A stretch of DNA of 64,000 bases, taken from contig NZ_VTAV01000012.1 in the NCBI RefSeq assembly GCF_008180195.1, forward strand, positions 1 to 64,000, written 5' to 3'. Positions 1 through 9,531 of this stretch are shown here, piece by piece. The notes under the pieces were generated by a model, which saw nothing but the letters and a program-made list of their open reading frames with translations, was not told the origin of the DNA and did not search any database. Origin of the DNA: Sphingobacterium phlebotomi. Lineage in GTDB: Bacteria > Bacteroidota > Bacteroidia > Sphingobacteriales > Sphingobacteriaceae. The stretch's first letter is position 1. The number at the start of each line of letters is the position of its first letter. Position numbers and translations under genes: made by a program.

Positions 1-2
1 AT

Positions 3-182
3 CCTGTAGGCCATGAAAAATACCGTTATGCCCATCTGATTATCGAGGCTGTGGACAGACGTACAAACAGTGTTGTATGGCAGGCTCGCGGCTCGTCAGA
101 AGTTAGATCCCCTGAAAAAACCATCAATAAACTTCCAGAGATTGTTAATGGGGTATTTAAACAATATCCAACAAAGAAATAG
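3..182 (+). CDS. C-terminal end of a DUF4136 family protein (partial)
   Basis: An open frame enters from the left edge and ends at the TAG at 180-182. The visible 59 residues contain a strand ending in VDRRTNSVVWQ, followed by a short helix with SPEKTINK and a C-terminal VFKQYP. This is the usual end of DUF4136 proteins, small lipoproteins of unknown function in Bacteroidota and Proteobacteria (strand, K/NxxVWxG turn, helix ending in FKKYP). The start and any lipobox lie outside the window. The gene is convergent with the arabinose operon and shares a bidirectional terminator with it. The family call is from recognition of this motif order only. Confidence 0.7.
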   Translation, partial: PVGHEKYRYAHLIIEAVDRRTNSVVWQARGSSEVRSPEKTINKLPEIVNGVFKQYPTKK

Positions 183-188
183 TAAAAT

Positions 189-220
189 AAGGGCGATGAT
201 AATCATCGCCCTTATTTTTT
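189..220. terminator. Bidirectional rho-independent terminator
   Basis: A perfect 11-bp stem (189-199 with 203-213, loop TAA) is followed by a T-rich run on the plus strand; the minus strand has the matching A-rich/T-rich flanks. It sits between the convergent DUF4136 gene and galM and can end both transcripts. Confidence 0.85.
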
Positions 221-222
221 AA

Positions 223-1374
223 TTATTTCACAAAAAATCGATATTCTGTTTTTGACGTGTATTGCTCGCCCGGTTTCAGTACCGTGGACGGGAAAGATGG
301 TTGATTAGGTGAATCTGGAAAATGTTGTGTTTCCAAACAGAATGCGGAGCGGAACGGATACCCCTTTCCTTCTTTACCTTTCGGATCGCTATCTGTCATA
401 AAGTTGCCACTATAAAACTGTAACCCTGGTTCGGTTGTTAATATCTGCATTTCTATCCCTGTTTTAGGTGCATATACCGAGGCTACTTTACGGAATCCTT
501 CCCCTTTCACTAATTCAAAGTTGTGGTCATATCCTTTCCCAACTTTTAACTGTTCGTTATCTGTATCGATACGTGAGCCGATAGTTTGAGGCTTGCGAAA
601 ATCAAATGCTGTACCGTCTACAGGCAAGCTCTTGCCTGTAGGAATTAACGTTTCATTCACTTCTGTAATAGCATCAGCATCTATTTGCAATTCGTGATCC
701 AATATCGTCGAATCTCCCTCTCCATTGAGATTAAAGTAGGCGTGGTTGGTTAAGTTCAACACCGTTTCTTTATCAGTAGAACCTTCGTAATCGATAACCA
801 AGCCTCCCTCATCCGTTAAGGAATACGTTACTTTCATAGTCACCGTGCCCGGATATCCGGCTTCTCCATCGGGGGACGTATACGCCAATGTTATAGCGGT
901 ATTTGAAGCATCCTCTACATCCCACACTTTGTTATAAACACCATTTGTTCCTCCATGTAATGAGTTTTCACCATTGTTTTTCTCCAACTCATATGTAGTG
1001 CCATTCACTGTAAAAGTAGCGTTGCCAATACGATTTCCATACCGCCCCACAATGGCGCCATAATAATTGCTAGCGTTTTGCTTAAATTCGTCTGCTGTAT
1101 CATAGCCTAAGATGACATCCGTTTGTTTGTCCTCTTTACCTTTTACATTCAAGCTGACTAATCTTGCCCCATAATTCGTGAGGGTTACATGTAGCCTATC
1201 ATTTTTTAAGGCATACAATTTAACGTCTTTCCCATCGATAACAGCATCAAAGGCTTTCTGCTGCTCGGTACTGTCGCTCGTTGTTTCCCCTGTTTCGCCC
1301 TTATTGGCTCCCTGTTGACAAGCATAAGCCAACGAAGCCGAAGCCAATAATGCAATGAAAATTTTTCTTTTCAT
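223..1374 (-). CDS. galM: Aldose 1-epimerase (mutarotase), lipoprotein
   Basis: 383 aa. Interconverts alpha and beta anomers of aldoses, here most likely L-arabinose entering the cell. A lipoprotein signal peptide ends at Cys19 (LAYAC), so the enzyme is probably anchored in the periplasm or outer membrane. Family residues are visible: GRYGNRIG near 110, His140 (SLHGG), catalytic His211 (NLTNHAYFNL) and catalytic Glu348 (LETQHF). Length is normal for secreted Bacteroidota mutarotases. It is the last gene of the minus-strand arabinose operon, 35 nt after the sugar symporter, and ends at a strong hairpin. The start ATG at 1374 is supported by the signal peptide. Confidence 0.93.
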   Translation of the reverse strand: MKRKIFIALLASASLAYACQQGANKGETGETTSDSTEQQKAFDAVIDGKDVKLYALKNDRLHVTLTNYGARLVSLNVKGKEDKQTDVILGYDTADEFKQNASNYYGAIVGRYGNRIGNATFTVNGTTYELEKNNGENSLHGGTNGVYNKVWDVEDASNTAITLAYTSPDGEAGYPGTVTMKVTYSLTDEGGLVIDYEGSTDKETVLNLTNHAYFNLNGEGDSTILDHELQIDADAITEVNETLIPTGKSLPVDGTAFDFRKPQTIGSRIDTDNEQLKVGKGYDHNFELVKGEGFRKVASVYAPKTGIEMQILTTEPGLQFYSGNFMTDSDPKGKEGKGYPFRSAFCLETQHFPDSPNQPSFPSTVLKPGEQYTSKTEYRFFVK

Positions 1375-1409
1375 GTTCTTTATAGTTTATAGTTATTGTG
1401 TTTATTTAT

Positions 1410-3110
1410 CTACCAAAACCTAACGTAAATAGCTGTCACAAGCAGTAAAGTTATCACAATCATGACAAGAATGGAAGGCTCAACTTTAAACATTTTCCTA
1501 TCAAGTTCGAATGCTTTCGGATTGACTTTAGGCCCCAATAAGCTTATTCCAACCATCACGATCATCGTAAACGCAAAAGCTAATCCCATACAAATTTGGA
1601 AAGGAATCTCGTATACACCAAATTTGTTCAGATAAGCTGTATAGATCCACGTTTCTGGACCGAAGACGTTCACCGCAAACTCGTTAAAGAAGACGGAAAG
1701 TACAAACCCCGTAATAAGCCCTGCAATCGCTGCTGGTCCGGTCGTCCGCTTCCAAAACATACCCAACAAGAACATCGCAAACACACCTGGACTGATAAAG
1801 CCTGTATACTTCTGGATAAAGGTAAATCCACCCGCACCTCCAATACCTAAAGTATCGTTCCATGTAAAGAGAACAGCTACTACGATAGACGCAATAATCG
1901 TTAACTTACCAACCCAAACCATTTTGCCCTCACTAGCATCTTTATTCATGTATTTCTTATAGATATCCAGCGTAAAGATAGTCGCTATACTATTCGCTTT
2001 ACCAGCGAGACCCGCAACGATAGCTGCTGTTAATGCCGCTAATGCTAATCCTTTCATACCATTTGGTAAATAACCTAAGATCGCTGAATAAGCATTATCC
2101 GCATGGAATACCCCTCCCGGTGCCATTTCTTCCTGCAAAGCGCCATTCTTATACAATACATAAGCTGCAATACCCGGTAACATCACGATGATCGGCATGA
2201 AAAGCTTCAGGAAACCTGCAAAAAGAATACCTTTACGCGCCGTATTAAGGTCTGCCCCCAATGCACGCTGCGTGATATATTGGTTACAGCCCCAATAGTT
2301 TAGGTTCACGATCCATATCCCCGCAAGGTACATTCCTATACCGGGTAACATCAAATATTTATTAATCTCTTCCTGCGTAGCACCTGGACCCGGTTTCTCA
2401 ACGATCATATTGAAATGCTCCGGCGCATCGGTCATCAACGCATTGAAACCGGCAAGCACATCCTTACCTAATCCGAAGTGTTCGCTAACCAATGTCAAGG
2501 CTACGTATGTTGTAGCGATACCCCCAATGATAAGTACAACCACCTGGATAACATCGGTAAAGCCAATAACACGCATACCACCAAGCGTAATGATAACAGC
2601 AAAGACCGCCAACGCAACCATAATTAAGTGGAAGGTATCCCCGCCACCCGCAAGGCTGGAGATGGCTATTGCGCCCAGATAAAGGATAGACGTCAGGTTC
2701 ACGAAAACATACAAGAACAACCAGAACACGGCCATAATCAAGCTCGTCGTTTCATTATACCGGTTGTTCAAGAACTGCGGCATCGTGAAGATCTTGTTTT
2801 TCAGATAAACCGGAATAAACCAGACCGCAACGATGATCAGTGCCAATGCGGCAATAATTTCGTAGGCCGCCACAGCGATACCTACTTCGAAACCGTTTCC
2901 ACTCATTCCGATGAATTGCTCTGCCGAAATATTCGACGCAATTAAGGAAGCACCGATAGCCCACCAGGTTAGTGAACCTTCCGCGAGAAAATAATCTTTA
3001 CTGGTGTTTTGTGCTGCCGTCTTCTTACGGTAGATCCAATAGCCATATCCGGCTACCACAAAAAAGTAGATTACAAAGATGATGTAGTCTACTGTTGCAA
3101 ATTTTTCCAT
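1410..3110 (-). CDS. Sodium/sugar symporter (SSS family, vSGLT-like)
   Basis: 566 aa polytopic inner-membrane protein with about 14 hydrophobic segments. The N-terminus (VDYIIFVIYFFVVAGYGYW) and the following SLTWWAIGASLIASNISAEQFIGMSG are typical of SGLT-type solute:sodium symporters; the region LNYWGCNQYITQRAL is also characteristic. It lies in the arabinose operon between araA and galM, so L-arabinose is the likely substrate; this is inferred from context, since SSS sequences do not reveal the sugar. A hairpin with a T run separates it from araA and may lower its expression relative to the enzymes. Confidence 0.9.
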   Translation of the reverse strand: MEKFATVDYIIFVIYFFVVAGYGYWIYRKKTAAQNTSKDYFLAEGSLTWWAIGASLIASNISAEQFIGMSGNGFEVGIAVAAYEIIAALALIIVAVWFIPVYLKNKIFTMPQFLNNRYNETTSLIMAVFWLFLYVFVNLTSILYLGAIAISSLAGGGDTFHLIMVALAVFAVIITLGGMRVIGFTDVIQVVVLIIGGIATTYVALTLVSEHFGLGKDVLAGFNALMTDAPEHFNMIVEKPGPGATQEEINKYLMLPGIGMYLAGIWIVNLNYWGCNQYITQRALGADLNTARKGILFAGFLKLFMPIIVMLPGIAAYVLYKNGALQEEMAPGGVFHADNAYSAILGYLPNGMKGLALAALTAAIVAGLAGKANSIATIFTLDIYKKYMNKDASEGKMVWVGKLTIIASIVVAVLFTWNDTLGIGGAGGFTFIQKYTGFISPGVFAMFLLGMFWKRTTGPAAIAGLITGFVLSVFFNEFAVNVFGPETWIYTAYLNKFGVYEIPFQICMGLAFAFTMIVMVGISLLGPKVNPKAFELDRKMFKVEPSILVMIVITLLLVTAIYVRFW

Positions 3111-3133
3111 TTATTATACAGCTTTATTGATAC

Positions 3134-3174
3134 AAAAAGGCTTCCCGTTACATCATCATGTGGTGGGAAGCCTT
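3134..3174 (-). terminator. Intra-operon hairpin between araA and the symporter gene
   Basis: On the minus strand a perfect 10-bp stem (3165-3174 with 3137-3146) encloses a loop with its own short ACAT...ATGT pairing and is followed by TTTTT. It has the form of an intrinsic terminator but lies inside the presumed operon, so it probably works as a partial terminator or a 3'-end stabiliser for the araBDA part of the message. Confidence 0.7.
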
Positions 3175-3181
3175 GGTTAGG

Positions 3182-4684
3182 TTATTTTTTTAACAGGTAA
3201 TATAGCTCATTCCATTTGAGTTGATTTTCCAGGCCTGTCAATGTCGTATTTTCATCAATAGCGACATATTCCAGTCCGGCAATTCTGGCAAAGTCTTCCA
3301 AATATTCTGGCGTCAAACTTAGACTATAAGCCGTGTGGTGTGCACCTCCGGCGTATATCCAAGCACTACAGCCTGTCTTCATATCCGGTAGTGGTCTCCA
3401 TAACACCCGTGCAACAGGCAGCTTCGGCAGTTTCTCGACTACGGGTACGCCTTCTACTTTATTCACGATTAAACGGAACCGTGTTCCCATATCAACGATA
3501 GAGGCGTTTAGCGCCGGACCGCTGATACCGTTAAATACCAGACGCGCCGGATCAGCCTTTCCACCGATACCCAAAGGATGTACTTCTATCCTCGGCTTAT
3601 GTGCCGCCAGTGCCGCATCTACCTCCAACATATGTGATCCCAACACCATCGCATTTTCGGGGTCAAAATGATAGGTATAATCTTCCATAAACGCTGTTGT
3701 TCCCGGCAAACCCGCACCCATCACTTTACAAGCACGAACTAATGCAGGCGTTTTCCAATCACCTTCTCCTGCAAATCCATATCCATCAGCCATCAAACGC
3801 TGAACAGGTAAACCCGGTAATTGCACCATCCCGTGCAAGTCTTCGAACGTGTCTGTAAACCCTTTAAAGTTTCCCGCTTCCAAGAATTTACGGAGACCGA
3901 TTTCAATTTTAGCAGCTTCGACCAAACTTTGGCGGTCTGCCCCACCTTCAACTACATTCTCTGCCAGTTCATACGTTTCTTCATATTCCTGCAATAAAGC
4001 CTGCAGTTCTTGGTCGGTTGTTTCGTTAATCACGGCTACTAAATCACCGATAGCATAGGTATTCACGGAGAAGCCGAATTTGGTTTCCGCCTCTACCTTA
4101 TCCCCGTCGGTCACTGCCACAAAACGCATATTGTCGCCAAAACGCGCAAATTTTGCACCCTGCCAGTCCTGCCATGCAGCAGCAGCCCGTGTCCACACGT
4201 TAATCCGGTCGATGACCTCCTCATCTTGCCAATGACCAGTCACGACCTTACGCCCAATATTCAAGCGCGTTACGATGTGTCCGAACTCCCGATCACCATG
4301 TGCACTCTGGTTCAGGTTCATGAAATCCATATCCATCGTTTCCCATGGAATGTCTCTATTATATTGCGTATGCAGATGCAATAACGGCTTTTGCAATGCT
4401 TTTAAGCCTCTTATCCACATTTTAGCCGGAGAGAAGGTATGCATCCACGTTATCAATCCAATACACTCGCGGCTAGCGTTAGCTTCCACAATAGTGTCAT
4501 ATATCTCGTCGCTGTTCTTTACAATCGGCTTATAGACAACCTCAACCGGTATTTTTTCGTGCGCGGAAAGATAATCTGCAATTTCTGCGGCATGCACGGC
4601 GACCTCCCGTAGTGTTTCTTCTCCATATAAATCTTGACTTCCTGTTAGGAACCAGATTTGTAATTTGTTTAATTCGATATTCAT
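3182..4684 (-). CDS. araA: L-arabinose isomerase
   Basis: 500 aa, the standard length. Converts L-arabinose to L-ribulose in the cytosol with a Mn2+ cofactor. The N-terminus ([15 protein letters not shown]) is diagnostic. The four metal/catalytic positions of the family are present: Glu in YGFAGEGDW, Glu in FMEDYTYHF, His in GSHMLEV and His in GGAHHTAYS. Start ATG at 4684. It follows araD by 47 nt in the araB-araD-araA order and precedes the symporter. Confidence 0.98.
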   Translation of the reverse strand: MNIELNKLQIWFLTGSQDLYGEETLREVAVHAAEIADYLSAHEKIPVEVVYKPIVKNSDEIYDTIVEANASRECIGLITWMHTFSPAKMWIRGLKALQKPLLHLHTQYNRDIPWETMDMDFMNLNQSAHGDREFGHIVTRLNIGRKVVTGHWQDEEVIDRINVWTRAAAAWQDWQGAKFARFGDNMRFVAVTDGDKVEAETKFGFSVNTYAIGDLVAVINETTDQELQALLQEYEETYELAENVVEGGADRQSLVEAAKIEIGLRKFLEAGNFKGFTDTFEDLHGMVQLPGLPVQRLMADGYGFAGEGDWKTPALVRACKVMGAGLPGTTAFMEDYTYHFDPENAMVLGSHMLEVDAALAAHKPRIEVHPLGIGGKADPARLVFNGISGPALNASIVDMGTRFRLIVNKVEGVPVVEKLPKLPVARVLWRPLPDMKTGCSAWIYAGGAHHTAYSLSLTPEYLEDFARIAGLEYVAIDENTTLTGLENQLKWNELYYLLKK

Positions 4685-4731
4685 TGTTTATTATTTGTAC
4701 TTGTATTTGTTAAACTTCCGAACGAACTTTT

Positions 4732-5427
4732 CTACTCCTGTCCATAATACGCATCCGTACCATGTTTACGGTCGTAATGCTTTTTAATCAACGCATCTTT
4801 AAGTCGAGGTGCTTTCGGATTGATTTGCTCTGTTAAATACGCCATTTGTGCTACCGTTTCCAAGACCGCACTATTATATACGGATTTGATACCCGTCTTA
4901 CCCCATGCAAAAGGTGCGTGGTTCCCGACTAATACCATTTCCACTTCTTTATAATCCAACTGTTGTGCTTCAAAGTGGTTGATGATCTGGAAGCCTGTTT
5001 CGTATTCATAGTTCCCGACAATCATCTCATCGTTCATCGGTGGAGCACAGGGTATGTCAACCGTCAGGTGATCGGCATGGGTTGTCCCGAAAATAGGAAT
5101 ATCCCGTTGACTTTGCGCCCATGCAGTACCATACGTAGAATGGGTATGCGTAATCCCCCCAATCCCTTCCCAATGTTTATATAGTACGGCATGTGTCCGT
5201 GTATCCGAAGAAGGGCGCAAATCTCCCTCTATGGTATTTCCGTCGAAATCTACAATGACCATGTGATCTGGCGTAAGCTCTTCATAGGGAACACCACTCG
5301 GTTTAATAGCAAAAACGCCTTGTCCACGATCTGCCACACTTACATTGCCAAAGGTAAACAGGACCAAGCCCAATTTAGGCAACTGCATGTTACAATAGTA
5401 TGCCTCTTCTTTTATTGCTGTATACAT
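4732..5427 (-). CDS. araD: L-ribulose-5-phosphate 4-epimerase
   Basis: 231 aa, class II aldolase-like fold. Converts L-ribulose 5-phosphate to D-xylulose 5-phosphate, linking arabinose to the pentose phosphate pathway. The zinc-site pattern THTHSTYGTAWAQ and the later His in VGNHAPFAWG match AraD. The N-terminal part has the phosphate-binding FGNVSVADR and KPSGVPYEEL stretches. It is 22 nt after araB and in the same operon. Confidence 0.97.
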   Translation of the reverse strand: MYTAIKEEAYYCNMQLPKLGLVLFTFGNVSVADRGQGVFAIKPSGVPYEELTPDHMVIVDFDGNTIEGDLRPSSDTRTHAVLYKHWEGIGGITHTHSTYGTAWAQSQRDIPIFGTTHADHLTVDIPCAPPMNDEMIVGNYEYETGFQIINHFEAQQLDYKEVEMVLVGNHAPFAWGKTGIKSVYNSAVLETVAQMAYLTEQINPKAPRLKDALIKKHYDRKHGTDAYYGQE

Positions 5428-5449
5428 TTTTTTAGTATTATTTAATGAC

Positions 5450-7123
5450 TTAGTATGCTACATTTTCTACAAAAGCGCCTAACGCTTTATATTGCTGATA
5501 CCGTTTCGCATAGATGGCGACCATCTCTGGTCGTGGTTGGTAGGTTCGTTCAAAACCTTGGCCCATGGCTTTCATGGCATCTTCTACCTTATCATAGATA
5601 CCTGCTGCTGTTGCAGCAAACATCGCCGCACCTAGTGCGCAGGTTTGTTCCGATTTATGTACGCTTATGGGCATATTGATTACATCAGCCATCGTCTGCA
5701 TAATATACGGTGACTTTTTTGCTACGCCGCCCAGTCCGATAATTCCTTTGACGGGAATGCCTTCGTCTATAAAACGGTCGACAATACTTTTTGCACCGAA
5801 ACAGGTTGCTTCCACCATTGCGCGAAAGATACGTGGTGCATCTGTTCCAAGGTTTAAACCCTGTAAAGCTGCTTTCAAGGTTTGGTCAGCATCCGGTGTA
5901 CGGCGACCATTAAACCAATCAAGTGCCAGTTCGGATCCTGATGTTACCGGTAAAGCTTCCGCTTGTTTCCCCAATTCGGGAATGATACGGTCATCGACCA
6001 GCTCAAGCACTTTTCTCAGATCATCCTCCGGCAATACGCCACTATCTGCCAATAAATTTTTTACTGGCCATAGCAATATTTGTTTGAACCAGGCATAAGC
6101 ATCGCCAAAAGCCGACTGACCGGCTTCCATACCGATCATACCCGGGATAACCGAACCATCTACTTGTCCACAAATACCCTTTACCAGTGTATTGGCGATT
6201 TCTTCTTTTGGTGCAACTAAGATATCACAGGTGGAGGTACCGATTACTTTACTTACATAATAAGGTTCAATCTCTCCACCTACAGCCCCCATATGGCAAT
6301 CAAAAGCCCCGACACCCACCACCACTTCCGTGGTTAGCCCCAGTCTTTCCGCCCATTCTTCCGACAATGTACCCGCAGACTGATCGGAAGTATACGTATC
6401 TGTAAACAGACGATCTGTCACGCCATCCAGTAGCGGATCCAATGCACTAAAAAATGCATTAGGAGGTAGACCACCAAATTCCGCAGCCCACAAAGATTTA
6501 TGTCCTGCTGCACAAACACTGCGCTTGATATCCACTGCGCGCGTTCCGCCTGTCAACAAAAAAGGAATATAATCACAATGCTCCACCCAGGTATACATGG
6601 CTTTACGAACGCTTTCATCTACCCGCAATGTACGCAGTAATTTTGCCCAAAACCATTCAGAAGAATAAACACCACCTACATACTGCAGATAGTTGACATC
6701 AAATTTCTCGGCATGTTCGTTGATCTGCTGCGCTTCCTCTACAGCAGTGTGGTCTTTCCACAACACAAACATGGCATTCGGATTATCCGTAAACTCTTCT
6801 AGCAACGCCAAAGGAACACCGCGTTCATCTACGGCTACCGGTGTAGAGCCGGTGGTATCCACCGAAATCGCTTTCACCTGTTGTGCCGTAAGCACGCCAT
6901 CTACTTTTTTCAGGCAGTCCTTTATCGTAGCTTCCAAGCCTTCTATATAATCCAATGGATGTTGACGGAACTGACTAGCCGATGCATCACAAAATGCTCC
7001 TTTTTTCCATCTGGGGTAATAAAACACAGACGACGCCATTTCGTTCCCATTACTTGCATCCACTAATACGGCCCGAACCGAGTCGCTTCCGTAATCCAAT
7101 CCAATCACATACGATTTTTCCAT
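5450..7123 (-). CDS. araB: Ribulokinase
   Basis: 557 aa FGGY-family carbohydrate kinase that phosphorylates L-ribulose. The N-terminal ATPase motif DYGSDSVRAVLVDA and the C-terminal FGGY signature region (GLGGVAKKSPYIMQTMADV) are clear. The second subdomain contains GVGAFDCHMGAVGG. Length fits AraB rather than xylulokinase (about 500 aa). It is the first gene of the minus-strand operon araB-araD-araA-symporter-galM, with a 156-bp divergent spacer to araR that carries operator-like palindromes. Confidence 0.96.
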   Translation of the reverse strand: MEKSYVIGLDYGSDSVRAVLVDASNGNEMASSVFYYPRWKKGAFCDASASQFRQHPLDYIEGLEATIKDCLKKVDGVLTAQQVKAISVDTTGSTPVAVDERGVPLALLEEFTDNPNAMFVLWKDHTAVEEAQQINEHAEKFDVNYLQYVGGVYSSEWFWAKLLRTLRVDESVRKAMYTWVEHCDYIPFLLTGGTRAVDIKRSVCAAGHKSLWAAEFGGLPPNAFFSALDPLLDGVTDRLFTDTYTSDQSAGTLSEEWAERLGLTTEVVVGVGAFDCHMGAVGGEIEPYYVSKVIGTSTCDILVAPKEEIANTLVKGICGQVDGSVIPGMIGMEAGQSAFGDAYAWFKQILLWPVKNLLADSGVLPEDDLRKVLELVDDRIIPELGKQAEALPVTSGSELALDWFNGRRTPDADQTLKAALQGLNLGTDAPRIFRAMVEATCFGAKSIVDRFIDEGIPVKGIIGLGGVAKKSPYIMQTMADVINMPISVHKSEQTCALGAAMFAATAAGIYDKVEDAMKAMGQGFERTYQPRPEMVAIYAKRYQQYKALGAFVENVAY

Positions 7124-7163
7124 TATGAATATCTTTTCTGGTTTATTTCAGGAACTTCCCTTT

Positions 7164-7171
7164 CAAAATTA
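7164..7171 (-). promoter_or_regulatory. Candidate -7 box of the araB operon promoter
   Basis: The minus strand reads TAATTTTG, an exact match to the Bacteroidota -7 consensus TAnnTTTG, 40 nt before the araB start. I see no clear TTG at the -33 position. The adjacent palindrome at 7173-7185 would sit in the spacer, as expected for a repressor site. Confidence 0.5.
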
Positions 7172-7172
7172 A

Positions 7173-7185
7173 TGTCAAATTAACA
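7173..7185. promoter_or_regulatory. Candidate AraR operator, site 1
   Basis: Imperfect palindrome TGTcAAATTaACA, immediately upstream of the araB -7 box. TGT...ACA arms are common in regulator half-sites. Assignment to AraR rests on position only. Confidence 0.4.
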
Positions 7186-7196
7186 CTTAATTTTAG

Positions 7197-7222
7197 AAAA
7201 GTGAAAATTTTATTTTACTTTT
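7197..7222. promoter_or_regulatory. Candidate AraR operator, site 2
   Basis: A 26-bp palindrome, AAAAGTgAAA...TTTtACTTTT, with nine of 13 arm pairs matching. It lies midway between araB and araR, placed to act on both divergent genes. It is AT-rich, so chance symmetry is possible. Confidence 0.45.
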
Positions 7223-7279
7223 AGCAAAATAAATTTAATTGTACCTATCTTAACAGGATAAATCAGTAATCTAATTAAC

Positions 7280-8005
7280 GTGGGGAAACCCGATAATCAA
7301 CATATGGATTTTTACAAAGGCGAACCCAAAACATTATTGGCTGTGGATTGTGTTATTCTTGGCTTTAACGGGGAATCACTGGAAATATTATTAGTCAAAA
7401 GGGATATTGCGCCCGAGCGTAACAAATGGAGTTTGATGGGCGGCTTTGTTCAGGAAGACGAGAGTCCCGAAAAAGCGGCTACACGTGTACTCAAAAAACT
7501 CACAGGCCTGGAAAACGTCTACATGGAAAATTGTGGTATATTTGGCGAGCCTGGCCGTGAAAAACGTCGCGTCGTTAGTATCACTTATTTTGCACTGATC
7601 GACACAAAACAATATAAGCATATTCTCAGCGAAGAGTATGAAGCGAAATGGTTTCCGTTAAACGATCATCCGAAGCTTATTTTCGATCACGAAGACATGA
7701 TTGCTGCCGCAAAGCACACGTTACGCACCAAAGCGGCATTGTACCCCATCCTGTTCGAACTTTTGCCAGAAAAGTTTACGGTTCCGCAAATTGCGATCTT
7801 ATATGAATGTGTGTACGACATATTTCTGGATAAACGAAATTTCAGCCGTAAGCTCCTTTCTTCCGGGCTCATCATCAAATTGAACGAAAAAGATAAAGAG
7901 AACTCCAGAAAAGGTGCTTTTTTTTACCGGTTGAATACGGAAATATACAAAGAGAAAATCATGTCGTTCATACGTTATCTGCCAAGCTGGTCTTCTGTTG
8001 ACTAA
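7280..8005 (+). CDS. araR: Nudix-HTH transcriptional regulator of arabinose use (AraR/NrtR type)
   Basis: About 241 aa. The N-terminal half is a Nudix-like domain (VDCVILGFNGESLEILLVKR, then GGFVQEDESPEKAATRVLKKLTG) and the C-terminal half (about 150-235) is a winged helix. The Nudix box is degenerate (QEDESPEKAATRV..L in place of GE...REL.EE), so hydrolase activity is unlikely, as in the family. In Bacteroides thetaiotaomicron a Nudix-derived AraR represses arabinose genes and is released by L-arabinose; divergence from araBDA here fits the same role. The start is GTG 7280 or ATG 7304 (second choice gives 233 aa and begins MDFYKGE); the sequence does not decide. Confidence 0.85.
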   Translation: MGKPDNQHMDFYKGEPKTLLAVDCVILGFNGESLEILLVKRDIAPERNKWSLMGGFVQEDESPEKAATRVLKKLTGLENVYMENCGIFGEPGREKRRVVSITYFALIDTKQYKHILSEEYEAKWFPLNDHPKLIFDHEDMIAAAKHTLRTKAALYPILFELLPEKFTVPQIAILYECVYDIFLDKRNFSRKLLSSGLIIKLNEKDKENSRKGAFFYRLNTEIYKEKIMSFIRYLPSWSSVD

Positions 8006-8019
8006 TAAATGGCTGGTTT

Positions 8020-9051
8020 CTATAAAGAAGGCCGAATGTTGACGTAGAACGGGTTTTCTTTCTGTTCTTTTTTCTGTTGTTTAATGATTTGCGCAGCATA
8101 TTTCCCCATAAGCTCAAAGTCGGTAGATATCGTCGCTATCCCATTGAGAATAAATTTTTTAAGTGGGGTTTCGTTATAGGAAATCACACCTATATCGTTA
8201 CCGATTTGATAATCTTTTGCTATTGATTTTTCTAACATGTGTACCAAATCGTCTTCGGCCAGAATAATATAGCACTCTCCCCTTTTTAACGGCTCCTTGG
8301 CGAGATCGTCTACGAGCAAATGATCAAATGCGTATTGCTGGCAAAATCTATAAAACCCTTTTATAATCGCTTTGGGGTAATCACTATGATCGGGGAAAAC
8401 AAGTTTCAACGTACGGTATTGGGAGAGTGGTGCCAACATTTTTTCCAATGCACCATAAATATCCTTTTCATAATTTTCATAGACCGCATCGAAACTTCCT
8501 TCCAATCCCTCAATGAGTTTACCTAGTAACATCAATTTATCGATAGGAATAAGCCCCAGAACTTCCGCAGCTTGATCGCTGCCCTCTTTGAAATGAGGAA
8601 AAACGACATAATGGTCGTACTGCTTCGTCAAATTCAACAATAGGCTACGTAGGTGCGAAACATCACTGTTATAAACAAACAAATCCAACGATGCTTCATC
8701 ACCCAACTCGCGTGCAAAGGCATCGTAAATAATTTTTTTATGGGCACTCAGTTTATTCAGAAATAGAGCTATCTTTTGTTTGCTTACAACATCGGATTTC
8801 GCAACAAAATACCCTTTTCCAGGTGTAGAGGAAATGATATCCAAGCTCTTAAGGTGCCGGTAACCCTTTTCTACGGTATCGCGGGAAATATCGAAATAAA
8901 CGCTCACTTCATTAATAGAGGGCAGGATATCCCCTTGCTTTAATTGATTCTTTCGCACACCTTCGATGACCGCATCTGCTAATTGCAGATACTTCGGTGT
9001 AGACGAAAACTCGCTGATCTGAATGCTTTTGATAAAATCAATGTCGCTCAT
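8020..9051 (-). CDS. GntR-family regulator with periplasmic-binding-protein-like sensor domain
   Basis: 343 aa. Residues about 17-85 form a GntR winged helix (KYLQLADAVIEGVRKNQLKQGDILPSINEVSVYFDISRDTVEKGYRHL, then GKGYFV). The remaining 250 residues resemble the LacI/PBP sensor fold, ending with DIGVISYNETPLKKFILNGIATISTDF, a pattern typical of ligand-binding LacI C-termini. Such GntR-PBP hybrids in Bacteroidota usually sit beside sugar genes. It is convergent with araR and may respond to another sugar or sugar phosphate. No operator was identified. Confidence 0.85.
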   Translation of the reverse strand: MSDIDFIKSIQISEFSSTPKYLQLADAVIEGVRKNQLKQGDILPSINEVSVYFDISRDTVEKGYRHLKSLDIISSTPGKGYFVAKSDVVSKQKIALFLNKLSAHKKIIYDAFARELGDEASLDLFVYNSDVSHLRSLLLNLTKQYDHYVVFPHFKEGSDQAAEVLGLIPIDKLMLLGKLIEGLEGSFDAVYENYEKDIYGALEKMLAPLSQYRTLKLVFPDHSDYPKAIIKGFYRFCQQYAFDHLLVDDLAKEPLKRGECYIILAEDDLVHMLEKSIAKDYQIGNDIGVISYNETPLKKFILNGIATISTDFELMGKYAAQIIKQQKKEQKENPFYVNIRPSL

Positions 9052-9144
9052 GTTATTCCTGTTGGCTATAGAAAAGGCTAAAGAAACGGTTTTTTTGAAA
9101 AAAATGCAAGCTTTTGCTGTTTCAGCATAGCGAAAAACGGGAAT

Positions 9145-9531
9145 TCACCAAACTACAGAAAGTGGATATTTTTTTAGGTTAGCGTCTTTCGAAATTAGTT
9201 GATAATTTAAATCGATTGCAGTAGCTGCAATGATTCTATCAAACGGATCTCGATGGTGGAATGAGAGTTTTTCTAAAGTGGTTAAAAAAGACGGCTGAAT
9301 CGGCAAAATAATGATATAGTTTATAGTGCAAGACTGGACTAATTCTTCTATAGAATATCCCAATAGAAGTTTCCCTAAAGACTTTTTAATAACAATTTCC
9401 CAAAGAGAGGCAATACTGATATAAAGATCATTTTCAGCATTACTCAGTATCGTTTTTATATCGGCAGGTAAATTATCACTATCATCTTGCATCCATAGCA
9501 AGACATGTGTATCCAAAAGGTACTGCCCCAT
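9145..9531 (-). CDS. VapC-like PIN-domain toxin
   Basis: 128 aa PIN-domain ribonuclease. Acidic residues of the active site are visible: Asp7 (LLDTHVLLW), Glu in SLWEIVIKKSLGK, and the two Asp residues in DPFDRIIAATA; the C-terminus has YQLISKDANLKKY. It overlaps the antitoxin stop by the TAATG arrangement, so the two are translationally coupled. Predicted to cleave RNA when the antitoxin is degraded. Confidence 0.9.
   Translation of the reverse strand: MGQYLLDTHVLLWMQDDSDNLPADIKTILSNAENDLYISIASLWEIVIKKSLGKLLLGYSIEELVQSCTINYIIILPIQPSFLTTLEKLSFHHRDPFDRIIAATAIDLNYQLISKDANLKKYPLSVVW

Noticed and set aside
9060..9140. Hairpin-like AT-rich segment between the GntR and toxin genes as a terminator
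   Set aside because: Arms are short with mismatches and no clear U tract on either strand.
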